NCBI RefSeq assembly: GCF_034006335.1
Contig: NZ_JAWDIQ010000001.1
Length of the DNA: 64,000 nt
Reading direction: 5' to 3' (one strand)
DNA from: Paracerasibacillus soli
Lineage (GTDB): Bacteria; Bacillota; Bacilli; Bacillales; Amphibacillaceae
The notes under the pieces were generated by a model. It had not been told where the DNA came from and did not search any database. It worked only from the letters and a program-made list of their open reading frames with translations. The position numbers and the translations under genes are program-made. Numbering within the stretch: the stretch's first letter is position 1; every line of letters begins with the position of its first letter. Shown here in pieces: positions 1 to 8,051 of the stretch.

Positions 1-347
1 AGCAACTTCTTGGAGATGAATGGGAAGTTAGAAGTGCTGGAATTGAGGCACATGGCTTGAACCCGAATGCTGTCAAAGCAATGAATGAAGTAGGAATAGC
101 CATTTCTGACCATGAATCAGAACTGATTGATAAGGAGTACCTCGATAATGCAACGTTAGCAGTAACTCTTTGCGGTGATGCAGCTGATCGTTGTCCAATG
201 ACACCGCCACATGTTAGAAGAGAACATTGGGGTTTTGATGATCCTGCAAAGGCAGAGGGAACAGATGAAGAGAAATGGGCTGTTTTCCAGCGAGTTCGTG
301 ACGAAATTGGTGAACGAATCAAACGATTTGCTGAAACAGGGGAATAA
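1..347 (+). CDS. arsC: Arsenate reductase, thioredoxin-coupled type (C-terminal part; start lies before the window)
   Basis: The frame is open from base 3 with no start in the window, so this is the last ~114 residues of a ~139-residue protein. It reduces arsenate to arsenite in the cytoplasm, recycled by thioredoxin. Visible hallmarks are GIEAHGLNPNAVKAM, the redox pair in TLCGDAADRCPMTPP (the Cys82/Cys89 pair of the pI258/B. subtilis family) and the HWGFDDPA motif. The nucleophilic Cys10 of the CTGNSCRSQ loop lies upstream of the window. The gene is followed by arsD after 84 bases, so it belongs to the same ars operon; the regulator and the efflux pump are presumably further upstream. Confidence 0.95.
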   Translation, partial: QLLGDEWEVRSAGIEAHGLNPNAVKAMNEVGIAISDHESELIDKEYLDNATLAVTLCGDAADRCPMTPPHVRREHWGFDDPAKAEGTDEEKWAVFQRVRDEIGERIKRFAETGE

Positions 348-383
348 AAGATAGGCCGTGATCTAATACTGGGCTTATCTTCT
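348..383 (+). terminator. Weak hairpin between arsC and arsD
   Basis: AAGATAGGCC at 348-357 can pair imperfectly with GGGCTTATCTT at 371-381. There is no proper T-run, so it may be a partial attenuator or processing site rather than a full terminator. Confidence 0.3.
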
Positions 384-431
384 GATTAAGATATAAGGAT
401 ATAATTATATATTAATGCGAGGAGGACAAAA

Positions 432-821
432 ATGATGAAAAAAGTAGAAATTTTTGATCCAGCAATGTGTTGTTCAACAGGTGTCTGTGGACCAGGTGTT
501 GATCCGAACTTAACAAGGGTTGCTTCAACTGTGTATTCACTGGAACAAAAGGGTGTAGATATTAAGAGATTTAATTTAGCAAATGATCCTGCAGCTTTTG
601 TAGATAATGAAACGGTTAATCGGATACTTCAGGAAAAAGGGGCAGATGCACTTCCTATAACATTTTTAGATGGGGAAGTTGCTAAAGTAGGAGTATATCC
701 AACCAACAAGGAATTTTCGGAATGGTTGGAGGTAAGTGCGGAGGAATTGACCCAGAAACCTCGTGTACGTGTTTCTGTAAAACTGACTAAAGGAGAATCT
801 TATAATGTATACACTGTATAA
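432..821 (+). CDS. arsD: ArsD arsenite metallochaperone / weak ars repressor
   Basis: 129 residues, preceded by GGAGGAC. ArsD passes arsenite to the ArsA ATPase and weakly represses the operon. The conserved vicinal cysteines are visible as MCCSTGVCG; if translation starts at the second Met (435) they are Cys12, Cys13 and Cys18, exactly the numbering of E. coli R773 ArsD. The fold is thioredoxin-like (FDPAMCCSTG, then ALPITFLDGEV). Distal cysteine pairs seen in some ArsD are absent, as in many Gram-positive forms. The 3' end overlaps arsA by 17 bases, which fits translational coupling of chaperone and ATPase. Confidence 0.95.
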   Translation: MMKKVEIFDPAMCCSTGVCGPGVDPNLTRVASTVYSLEQKGVDIKRFNLANDPAAFVDNETVNRILQEKGADALPITFLDGEVAKVGVYPTNKEFSEWLEVSAEELTQKPRVRVSVKLTKGESYNVYTV

Positions 822-2577
822 TCCTAAACAGCATGTCGAAACACCCTATCTATTTTTCACAGGCAAAGGTGGAGTTGGGAAAACATCTGTGGCATGTGCA
901 ACAGCAATAGCTCTTGCAGATCAAGGAAAAAAAGTCTTGTTAGTCAGCACAGATCCCGCCTCTAATTTACAGGATGTATTTGAAGTGGAATTATCACGTG
1001 AGCCAATAGAAATTCCAAGCGTAAAAAACTTATATGCCAGTAATATTGATCCAGAGGAAGCTGCTAGAGTTTACAGAGAAAAGACAGTTGGACCATATCG
1101 GGAAAAACTTCCTGAATCTGTGGTCAATCAGATGGAAGAACAACTTTCTGGAGCATGTACAGTAGAAATAGCTGCATTTGATGAATTCTCTCATTTACTA
1201 GCAGACGATAGTATATTTAGTCAGTATGATCATGTGTTGTTTGATACAGCTCCAACTGGTCATACGCTTCGTTTATTAACCTTACCGACAGCGTGGTCAG
1301 GCTATCTTGAAGAAGCTACACATGGTGCCTCTTGTTTGGGTCCATTGTCAGGTCTTGGGGATAAGAAGGATATGTACCAAAAAGCAGTTGAATCTCTTTC
1401 TGACAGTGGAAAGACGACATTAATCTTAGTTGCGAGACCAGAGGAATCCACCCTCATAGAAGCAAACCGTGCATCCTTAGAACTTGGAGAGATTGGTATT
1501 GAAAATCAGTTGCTTATCATAAATGGGTTATTGAACACCCATGACGAAAATGATGGGGTATCTACAGCTTTTTATGAAGGTCAGCAAGAAGCATTAAAGA
1601 AAACTCCAGAAGGATTGCAAGAGATTCAAATATTCTCATTACCTTTTGTATACTATTCGCTAACTGGTATTGGACGTCTTCGTCAGATTGTGAGTGATGC
1701 ACCTTTAGTTGGATTTGAGGATGATGATGAGGGGACTGATTTATCCCCACTTTCAGAACTAAAAGATGTTATAGATGACTTTTCCGCTAAAAATACTCGT
1801 GTCATTTTTACGATGGGTAAAGGTGGAGTTGGAAAAACATCTGTTGCTGCAGCAATTGCGGTTGGATTGACGGAAAAAGGACATAAAGTTCACTTAACAA
1901 CAACTGATCCGGCAGCACACCTTGATTATATGTTTAAAAATAGTGCAATTAATGAAAGTCTATCTATTAGTAGCATTGATCCAGAAGTAGAAGTGGAAAA
2001 TTACAAAAAAGAAGTAATCACTAATGCTGGCGAGTTGAGTGATGACGAACTTTCATACTTACAGGAAGACCTTGAGTCACCATGTACAGAAGAAATTGCT
2101 GTATTCCGTGCATTTGCTGATGTAGTAGAAAGGTCAAAACAAGAAATTGTAGTTATTGATACAGCACCAACTGGGCATACACTTCTCCTACTTGATTCGT
2201 CGGAAGCCTATCATAAAGAAATGAGCCGTTCGACAGGTGAAATTCCGGAAAGTGTAAGAAACTTATTACCACGACTCCGTAACCCCGAAGAAACAGGTGT
2301 GGTCATAGTTACATTACCAGAAGCAACCCCTGTTTTTGAGGCAAGTCGTTTACAAAATGATTTGAAACGTGCTGAGATTACACCAAAATGGTGGGTCATC
2401 AATCGAAGTTTATATGTAACAGGTACAACGGATAATGTTTTAAAAGCACGTGCTGCAAGTGAAAAACAATGGATTAGAAAAGTAAAAGAAGAGATGACAG
2501 ATAATGCTGCACTTATTCCTTGGATGAAGGAAGTGAAAATCGGTTACGACAATTTAAAAGAATTTGTTCAGTCTTAA
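805..2577 (+). CDS. arsA: ArsA arsenite-stimulated efflux ATPase
   Basis: 590 residues with the two homologous halves typical of ArsA. Each half has a deviant Walker A (GKGGVGKTSVA, near residues 21 and 337) and the signature DTAPTGHTLRLL / DTAPTGHTLLLL. Cysteines in SGACTVEIA and ESPCTEEIA match the metal-binding cysteines of each half. ArsA energises an ArsB- or Acr3-type arsenite pump at the membrane; no pump gene is in the window. The ribosome binding site is AAAGGAGA at about 788-795, inside arsD. Uninterrupted, unlike many genes further along. Confidence 0.95.
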   Translation: MYTLYNPKQHVETPYLFFTGKGGVGKTSVACATAIALADQGKKVLLVSTDPASNLQDVFEVELSREPIEIPSVKNLYASNIDPEEAARVYREKTVGPYREKLPESVVNQMEEQLSGACTVEIAAFDEFSHLLADDSIFSQYDHVLFDTAPTGHTLRLLTLPTAWSGYLEEATHGASCLGPLSGLGDKKDMYQKAVESLSDSGKTTLILVARPEESTLIEANRASLELGEIGIENQLLIINGLLNTHDENDGVSTAFYEGQQEALKKTPEGLQEIQIFSLPFVYYSLTGIGRLRQIVSDAPLVGFEDDDEGTDLSPLSELKDVIDDFSAKNTRVIFTMGKGGVGKTSVAAAIAVGLTEKGHKVHLTTTDPAAHLDYMFKNSAINESLSISSIDPEVEVENYKKEVITNAGELSDDELSYLQEDLESPCTEEIAVFRAFADVVERSKQEIVVIDTAPTGHTLLLLDSSEAYHKEMSRSTGEIPESVRNLLPRLRNPEETGVVIVTLPEATPVFEASRLQNDLKRAEITPKWWVINRSLYVTGTTDNVLKARAASEKQWIRKVKEEMTDNAALIPWMKEVKIGYDNLKEFVQS

Positions 2578-2597
2578 ACCAGGAGGAGGAATTTAAC

Positions 2598-2879
2598 ATG
2601 AATATAACAGAAAAGGCTAAAACTAAATTACAGGGTATTTTTGAAGAAAAAGGTGTAGAAGGAATTCGTTTTTACTCAATGGGTGCTGGATGTTGTGGAC
2701 CGCAATTAGGAATATCTTTAGACGCACCGGAGGAAAATGATATTGTTGAAGAAATTGATGGAATAAAGGTTGCTGTTGATAGGGATGTAAAGGACACCGT
2801 CGAGGGTCTAACATTAGATGATGATGAAACACCAAACGGTTCACAATTTGTTTTATTAGGTATGAATCAGTCCTGCTAG
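2598..2879 (+). CDS. HesB/IscA-like small protein of ars operons
   Basis: 93 residues from the ATG at 2598, directly after AGGAGGAGGAATTTAAC. It resembles HesB/IscA-type Fe-S biosynthesis proteins in size and N-terminus (ITEKAKTKLQGIFEEKG, GIRFYSMGAGCCGPQLG). The cysteines differ from canonical A-type carriers: a CC pair in GAGCCGPQLG and a single C-terminal Cys (MNQSC). Genes of this kind are commonly found in Gram-positive ars operons between arsA and a disulfide reductase; the function is not established. A thiol- or metalloid-binding role is inferred from the cysteines and the context. Confidence 0.75.
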   Translation: MNITEKAKTKLQGIFEEKGVEGIRFYSMGAGCCGPQLGISLDAPEENDIVEEIDGIKVAVDRDVKDTVEGLTLDDDETPNGSQFVLLGMNQSC

Positions 2880-2915
2880 AGTACAACACGAGATGTTTTG
2901 GAGGTATATAATCAT

Positions 2916-4562
2916 ATGAAAATCATTATTATTGGTTCGGTTGCGGCGGGAACATCGGTTGCAGCAAAAGCACGTAGAAATGACGAAAATGCGGAAATCA
3001 CTTTGTATAATGCCGATTATGATATTTCGTATTCAATATGCGGCATCCCTTATTTTTTAGGCGGCGAAGTAGATGAATTAGAGACACTAACGCCTAGAAG
3101 TGCTGAATGGTTTAAAAAGCGGTATAACGTAGATGTTCATACCCGCCATGAAGTGATAGAGATAAATCCAGATAAGAAAGTAGTCACGGTTAAAAACTTA
3201 GATACCAGTGAGACTAAAGAAGACAATTATGAAACCTTGGTCTTTGCAACTGGTGCTAATCCAACTACCCCACCAATTATAGGGATGGATATGGAGCATG
3301 TCTTTCATGTCCGTAACATACAAAATACTGCAGCTATAAATTCGTATATGGTTACTAATGATCCGAAAAGAGTTACAATCGTTGGTGCTGGTTTCATTGG
3401 ACTTGAAATGGCAGAACAACTAACCCATAAAGGTTTAGAAGTAACAATTGTTCAGCGAAGCAATCAAATCATGCCGCATTTGGATAAAGATATGGCATTT
3501 CGAGTGGAAGAACATATTAAAGAGAACGGGGTTCATTTATTATTAAATGAAGAAGCAATCACAATTACGGAAAAGACGGTGGAAACAAAAAGTGGGAATG
3601 TCATCGACTCCGATATGGTTATTTTAGCAACAGGTGTGAAACCAAACGCTAAATTAGCTGAAGAAATCGGTATTGAACTAGGATCATCTGGAGCCATTAG
3701 AGTAAACAGTAAAATGCAAACTAATCTCCCCGATATTTATGCTGTTGGAGATGTGGCAGAAAGTTTTTCCGTAGTTACTGGAAAACCAGTGTATCGTCCA
3801 TTAGGTTCTACGGCAAATAAAATGGGGCGTATCGCTGGAGATGTCATTACCGGTGGCGATTTAGAACACAGAGGAATACTAGGCACTGGAATCTTGCGAG
3901 TATTTGATTTAGCTGTTGGTTATACTGGTTTAAGTGAAAAAGAAGCATTGGCTGAAGGATTTGATATTGAAGTTCTTCACAATATTAAACCGGCAAGAGC
4001 AGAATATCTTGGTGGAAAGGAATTAGTAATTAAGGCAATTGCAGATAGAAAAACAAGTCAGATTCTAGGTGTGCAAATTGTTGGCCAAGATGGTGTCGAT
4101 AAAAGAATTGACGTATTCGTAACGGCAATTTCATTTAAAGCAAAAGCTGAAGATCTATTCCATTTAGATTTGGCTTATGCACCACCATTTAGTACAACAA
4201 AAGATCCAGTAATGTATACTGGTATGGCTTTACAAAATGCGATTGACAAGAAAAATAAACTTATTACTCCTCAAGAATTAACAGATAGAATTGAAGGCGG
4301 GGAGAAATTCCAAATCATTGATACTCGAGCAACAAAACAGTATGAAGTATCAAAGGTAGATGGAGCGATTAATATTCCACTAGCCGAATTACGTTCGGAG
4401 GGTAAAAAATTAGACCCTAATTTACCTACAATCACATACTGTAATAAAGGTGTAACTGGTAATGCAGCACAAAATGTATTAACCAATATGGGCTTCAAAG
4501 AGGTATTTAATCTCTCAGGTGGAAATAAGAATTATCAGAGCTTTAAAAAGGGAAATAAATAA
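2916..4562 (+). CDS. CoA-disulfide reductase-like flavoprotein with C-terminal rhodanese domain
   Basis: About 548 residues. The start ATG at 2916 gives MKIIIIGSVAAGTSVAAKAR, an FAD-binding GxxxxG Rossmann fold, after GGAGG at 2900-2904. The order is FAD domain, active-site Cys in YSICGIPYFLGG (single-Cys CoADR type), NAD(P)H-binding VGAGFIGLEMAE, dimerisation domain with YAPPFSTTKDP, then a rhodanese domain from about residue 450 (FQIIDTRA, catalytic Cys in TYCNKGVTG). This is the CoADR-RHD fusion, which reduces CoA disulfide, persulfides or polysulfides with NAD(P)H. As last gene of the ars operon it may protect thiols during arsenic stress (inference). Confidence 0.88.
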   Translation: MKIIIIGSVAAGTSVAAKARRNDENAEITLYNADYDISYSICGIPYFLGGEVDELETLTPRSAEWFKKRYNVDVHTRHEVIEINPDKKVVTVKNLDTSETKEDNYETLVFATGANPTTPPIIGMDMEHVFHVRNIQNTAAINSYMVTNDPKRVTIVGAGFIGLEMAEQLTHKGLEVTIVQRSNQIMPHLDKDMAFRVEEHIKENGVHLLLNEEAITITEKTVETKSGNVIDSDMVILATGVKPNAKLAEEIGIELGSSGAIRVNSKMQTNLPDIYAVGDVAESFSVVTGKPVYRPLGSTANKMGRIAGDVITGGDLEHRGILGTGILRVFDLAVGYTGLSEKEALAEGFDIEVLHNIKPARAEYLGGKELVIKAIADRKTSQILGVQIVGQDGVDKRIDVFVTAISFKAKAEDLFHLDLAYAPPFSTTKDPVMYTGMALQNAIDKKNKLITPQELTDRIEGGEKFQIIDTRATKQYEVSKVDGAINIPLAELRSEGKKLDPNLPTITYCNKGVTGNAAQNVLTNMGFKEVFNLSGGNKNYQSFKKGNK

Positions 4563-4574
4563 CCAATACAAGTT

Positions 4575-4612
4575 CAGGCTGGGTCCAATAGTGATTCAGC
4601 CTTTTCCTTTTC
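4575..4612 (+). terminator. Terminator of the ars operon
   Basis: GGCTG (4577-4581) pairs with CAGCC (4597-4601), followed by a broken T-run (TTTTCCTTTT). It lies 15 bases after the reductase stop codon. The sequence around it recurs at about 5174-5215. Confidence 0.65.
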
Positions 4613-4746
4613 GTACAATATCCCTCCAATCCCTTATACAATAGGATTTTATCAGTTTTCCCTTACTTTTCCCCTTCTGTTCCGGAAAGAATTTAATTAT
4701 AATGTCGGAGTATTCTATACAATCCGAAGTTAAAAAAGTCCAAAGG

Positions 4747-4795
4747 GAAACCACCCCGAATCGCTCGACCAAAAGCTAAGGGTGGTCTCTTTATA
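4747..4795 (+). terminator. Hairpin GAAACCACCC / GGGTGGTCTC with T-run
   Basis: A 10-bp near-perfect stem (4747-4756 with 4780-4789), a 23-base loop and a short TTT at the end. No intact gene lies directly upstream; it may be a leftover of a lost gene or a second terminator of the ars operon. Confidence 0.5.
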
Positions 4796-5115
4796 CAAAA
4801 CTTGTAATTGAGCAGCCTCTCGCTTCGAGCAAACTACTGGAGACTTCGTGTTACTAGCACGGAGTAATTTTTATTTTATCACAAATTACAGGAACTTTTA
4901 TATTTAAAGGTGGAAATATAGTCAATTCCATATTTAGGAGGTTTCGAGTGTCTTATTTTTTATTCAATTATACTTAATACTGTTATTATCCTCACTGTAT
5001 AAATCGTAAACTTAATGTGTTTTCAATAGCTTTTCGTGTTTCCCTGTTACTTTCTTGGTTTCCATGCTAAAAATTCGGTACCTACTGCTAAATAGATGGT
5101 ATTGGAGGAAAGAGC

Positions 5116-5223
5116 GTGGAGAAAAAAAGAGCAAGTGAACGTTACGTACTCAGTCTTGATTCAATCGTAACATCAATACAAATTCGGGCTGGATCCAATA
5201 GTGATTCAGTCTTTTTTCTCTAA
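5116..5223 (+). pseudogene. Truncated gene start fused to a copy of the ars-terminator segment
   Basis: GTG at 5116 after GGAGGAAAGAGC opens a 35-codon frame (VEKKRASERYVLSLD...). From about 5174 it runs into a segment nearly identical to 4564-4605 (see repeat), so the C-terminus comes from the repeat and not from the original gene. The N-terminus is not recognised. The rest of 4796-5115 holds no recognisable gene. Confidence 0.35.
5174..5215. repeat. Diverged direct copy of the ars-terminator segment (other copy 4564-4605)
   Basis: Both copies share the pattern CAATACAARTTCRGGCTGG followed by RTCCAATAGTGATTCAGYC and T-runs, with about 5 differences in 42 bases. Copy 1 follows the ars operon; copy 2 ends a truncated reading frame. 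This marks a past duplication or recombination event about 610 bases apart. Confidence 0.7.
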
Positions 5224-5303
5224 TTTCAATAATCCTTTAAATCCCTTGCCAATATTGGTTCCGGAAGGTGTGGCGTTCGCAGGTATACCACACAGATTTT
5301 TAA

Positions 5304-5615
5304 TTACTTCTTCAGCCCCTGCTCATAGTCCTGTCTATATTTCATTACTTTCTCTATATCAACTCCAATTTTTGTGGCTATAAATGGAACAGCAAGACTA
5401 TCTACTAAAGATCTAGCAACTTCCTCTCTTATGTCTTGTTTGGCTTTATTGATATTTCCATTTTGTTCATAATCTTTTTTTAAATCATGAACTATTCCAA
5501 TGTCTAAATCTAGCTTTTCTGCTATGAATGCTGCAGAAAGTGTATCAATTAGAGATCTTGCAATATCGCTCTTTACTTCTTCCTTAATTTTTTTAATGCT
5601 TTCTTCAGATGGCAT
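5304..5615 (-). CDS. Hypothetical protein made of two repeats
   Basis: 103 residues from the ATG at 5613-5615, preceded on the minus strand by GAAGGG. I do not recognise the family. The protein is a tandem duplication: about residues 14-52 (IARSLIDTLSAAFIAEKL..., ending KKDYEQ) repeat as residues 60-100 (VARSLVDSLAVPFIATKI..., ending RQDYEQ). Each unit looks like two amphipathic helices. The C-terminus is LKK. There is no signal peptide or membrane segment. It lies just downstream of the Cys4 fragment at 5674-5919. Confidence 0.55.
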   Translation of the reverse strand: MPSEESIKKIKEEVKSDIARSLIDTLSAAFIAEKLDLDIGIVHDLKKDYEQNGNINKAKQDIREEVARSLVDSLAVPFIATKIGVDIEKVMKYRQDYEQGLKK

Positions 5616-5673
5616 ATCATTACATCCCTTCAAGTTACTTAATATATATTCATTAGCTAGTGCGGTTCCACAC

Positions 5674-5919
5674 TTATAAGCTATTATTAAAAAACACTCC
5701 AAGATGTTTACTAGCACAACTTTGACATGTATTATGATCTATTCGATGTTCGTTGGCAACTTTCTTACCACAGAATTGGCACTTTCTATATTGCCTTTTT
5801 CTTGAATTAATTGTTTTCATAAGTAACTCAAGTATCAACTCTTGTTGCTGCTCACTGCCCAATGAAGGGAAAGTATCCCAGGTTACTGAATGCTTTTTAA
5901 CTGAACCAGGGGATGGCAC
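5674..5919 (-). CDS. Small protein with a Cys4 zinc-ribbon-like motif (possibly partial)
   Basis: About 81 codons ending in FFNNSL. The last half carries CQFCGKKVANEHRIDHNTC then QSC, i.e. CxxC-N16-CxxC, which fits a zinc ribbon. The upstream half (KKHSVTWDTFPSLGSEQQQ) has no clear start with a ribosome binding site, and the frame is preceded by another broken coding stretch, so this may be the end of a longer, disrupted gene. Confidence 0.45.
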   Translation of the reverse strand: MPSPGSVKKHSVTWDTFPSLGSEQQQELILELLMKTINSRKRQYRKCQFCGKKVANEHRIDHNTCQSCASKHLGVFFNNSL

Positions 5920-5925
5920 TTGTCC

Positions 5926-6130
5926 CTACCAGAAGATGGTCTCAAATCCAAGTTCTAATCCTTCAATAGTCGTTCTTAAATAAACGTTTGGCTCATCTGC
6001 AAAGCCTTCTAACCTAAAACTAAAAGAACGGTCTATTGCTGCATTCTCTATCTCATCAAATGAATACATTTCGTATAGTGAGCTTATCCATTCAAATACT
6101 CTTATCTTCAGTGTTTTTATAGGCGTCAGC
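5926..6130 (-). pseudogene. Fragment of an unidentified gene
   Basis: The minus strand reads as protein without a start: KIRVFEWISSLYEMYSFDEI..., then RLEGFADEPNVYLRTTIEGL..., ending GFETIFW at a TAG (5926-5928). The composition is protein-like, but the 5' end is lost. Not recognised. It precedes the Cys4 fragment on the same strand. Confidence 0.4.
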
Positions 6131-6402
6131 CTTCTTTAATTGGAATAATATTTACTGCTATTATAACACCTATAAAGCATTTTCAGCATTTCCTTTCATA
6201 GAGTGGTATTTATAAGTGATTGCAAAGAAAACACTCAATAAGAAAAAAGAGTAGAAAGTATCAACTTCTTAGTTTGAAAAAATACCTAGATATTTGCAAT
6301 TAGTAAAGTGAAAAGCTAAAATGTGGTTAATAAATCAATCGGACAGGGTGTAGAAAATGAATCAGTATTCATTCATCTCACAATTTAATCAAAATTTGAA
6401 GC
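6131..6402. other. AT-rich intergenic stretch
   Basis: No convincing gene. A 19-codon frame (6369 region, MNQYSFISQFNQ from the ATG near 6357) runs straight into the hairpin at 6403 and may be a leader peptide or chance. Confidence 0.4.
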
Positions 6403-6438
6403 AAAAACACTTGTAACTTTTCAGGTGTTTTTTTATTT
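6403..6438 (+). terminator. Terminator hairpin with ACAC/GTGT stem
   Basis: AAAAACAC (6403-6410) pairs with GTGTTTTT (6425-6432), with a long T-run. It is followed by TTTGACTATAG at 6437-6447. The same hairpin-plus-box arrangement recurs at 7423-7482. Confidence 0.7.
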
Positions 6439-6511
6439 TGACTATAGTCAATGTAATAGTAGGTTTTACGGAAAGTTAATGCCACAAATCAAAATTAAAG
6501 GAGTGCGTAGA

Positions 6512-7073
6512 ATGGACAAGGACGAAGCACAGCTGTTTTGGGAGATTGTCATACAAATGATACAACAAAGACTATCAAAGCCAATGCACGATACGTGGAT
6601 TGCTCCATTAACAGGACAAATAGTGGAGGATAATACGATTGTAATCAATGCGGCCAGTAAATTTGCTAGAGAGTGGATTGTGGAAAGATACGCAGCATCA
6701 TTTTATTACAGTACTAAAAGAGTTGACGGGTCAAGATTTTAAAGTTCAGGTTACTTATTCACAAACTAAAGAAGAGAGGAAAGAAAGCGATTCTTGTCCT
6801 TCAATCAGGAAAGAAGTCATCAATGCAAATGAAGATAGCAACCAAGTAAAATATAAAAAAGTAAGCGTTAAAATACCTATAATTACCCCATCTAATCATT
6901 CAATAAGATTAAGAAGGGAAAATGAAAGAATAACAAGAAGTTTAAATCTCCACTTAGCTGATTCGGGACCATCGAATGCAGAAAAAAGATTATATGTAAG
7001 AAATGAAAAGATCCGTACAAAACTTAAAAGTCAGGATACTGGAATATTTAGTTCGCTTTTTAGATGCAAATAA
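6512..7073 (+). pseudogene. DnaA N-terminal-domain-like protein (frameshifted)
   Basis: The ATG at 6512 follows AAAGGAGTGCGTAG. The first ~60 residues (LFWEIVIQMIQQRLSKPMHD, TWIAPL, NAASKFAREWIVERYA) match domain I of DnaA (the W...KP..TW and ..FAR.W...RY pattern). The match then continues in another frame as VLKELTGQDFKVQV, so there is one indel near 6690-6710. After ~90 residues the similarity stops and a basic tail follows; there is no AAA+ domain, so this is not an initiator. Such short DnaA-domain-I proteins occur in Bacillus mobile DNA and may bind DnaA-interacting partners (inference). It may be intact if the indel is a sequencing error. Confidence 0.6.
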
Positions 7074-7093
7074 TAGTTGGAGGGTGCATCAAT

Positions 7094-7324
7094 GTGAGTA
7101 AATTGAAAAGTGAAACACGAACATTTAAGGAAACTGGGATGTCTATCCCTATCAAAGTAGTTGGAGCATCAACAAAACAAGCAAATGTGGCTTATGGTAA
7201 AGTAACGGAATCAATTGCGACAAAAAGAATCCGTGAAAGAAATGAGCGAATTATTGAGTGGTTTCAACTTAATAAAAATGGACCTTATGGGTTGTTCTAC
7301 TTTTTTGGGCGATGTAAAAAATGA
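7094..7324 (+). CDS. Small hypothetical basic protein
   Basis: 76 residues from the GTG at 7094, after TTGGAGGGTG. The family is unknown. The end, RERNERIIEWFQLNKNGP then LFYFFGRCKK, resembles the end of the preceding product (RNEKIRTKLKSQDTG then FSSLFRCK), so the two may share a duplicated tail. The upstream gene ends 20 bases before, suggesting one transcript. Confidence 0.45.
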   Translation: MSKLKSETRTFKETGMSIPIKVVGASTKQANVAYGKVTESIATKRIRERNERIIEWFQLNKNGPYGLFYFFGRCKK

Positions 7325-7422
7325 CTAAAGTGGTGGGAGCATTAACGTTTATTTAGAAGGGGAGTGTCAAAGGATGGTAAAAATGGGACGGTGTCATTTA
7401 TTAATAAAAAATTTTGGGGAAG

Positions 7423-7463
7423 AAAAACACTTGTAGAATTAAATTTCTGCAAGTGTTTTTTTG
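7423..7463 (+). terminator. Strong rho-independent terminator
   Basis: AAAAACACTTG (7423-7433) pairs perfectly with CAAGTGTTTTT (7450-7460), followed by TT. It closes the 6512-7324 gene group and is followed by TTTTGACTATAG, as at 6437. Confidence 0.88.
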
Positions 7464-7537
7464 TGGGCTTTTGACTATAGGAAATGGAGTAAGAGCTTGA
7501 AATAAATAAGGAAAAATATATTTATAAATAAGGATTA

Positions 7538-8001
7538 ATGAATGTGACAATTAATACCTCGGGATTAGAACATATTAAAGTAAATCCCCCTAATAATACA
7601 TTGAAAGGGTCTTTTGATATGGAAAAGAAAATATTATCGGGAGTTTTGAATGAAGAAAGTGTAGTTGATGAAAAAGAATTCGGTAGATACATAAAAGAAA
7701 AGAGATCAAAAAGGGGTTTTACCCTCTCCCAGGTGGCGGACAGGTTGGAAATCTCCATTAATTATGTCTCTCAAATGGAAAGAGGTGTTAGGAAGGTAAC
7801 GGATGACTTAGTAGTGAGTTTTGCAGAACTATATAACGTAGACCTGGATGAATTATTTTGGATGTCTGGAAGATCCCTGTGGGTGTAAGAAAGTTAATCA
7901 TGAAAGATGCCAACTTGCAAAATGCCCTTTCCTACATTCATAAATTTGGACTATCTTCGGAAAAGCAGGAAAGGTTAACGAAAGAAATTCTGAATTTATA
8001 A
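7538..8001 (+). pseudogene. XRE-family transcriptional regulator (frameshifted near its end)
   Basis: Residues 45-110 form a Cro/CI-type helix-turn-helix: FGRYIKEKRSKRGFTLSQVA, then ISINYVSQMERG and VSFAELYNVDLDELFWMSG. At about 7865-7875 the frame shifts, and the natural continuation reads KIPVGVRKLIMKDANLQNAL... to a TAA at 7999-8001; MSGK(I/V)P is the usual junction in this family. The start ATG at 7538 follows AAGGAT. It probably represses a nearby promoter; the target is unknown. Confidence 0.75.
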
Positions 8002-8051
8002 AAACTGATATAAAAAACAACCATGAATTTATATAAAGGGGGAGTTAGACT

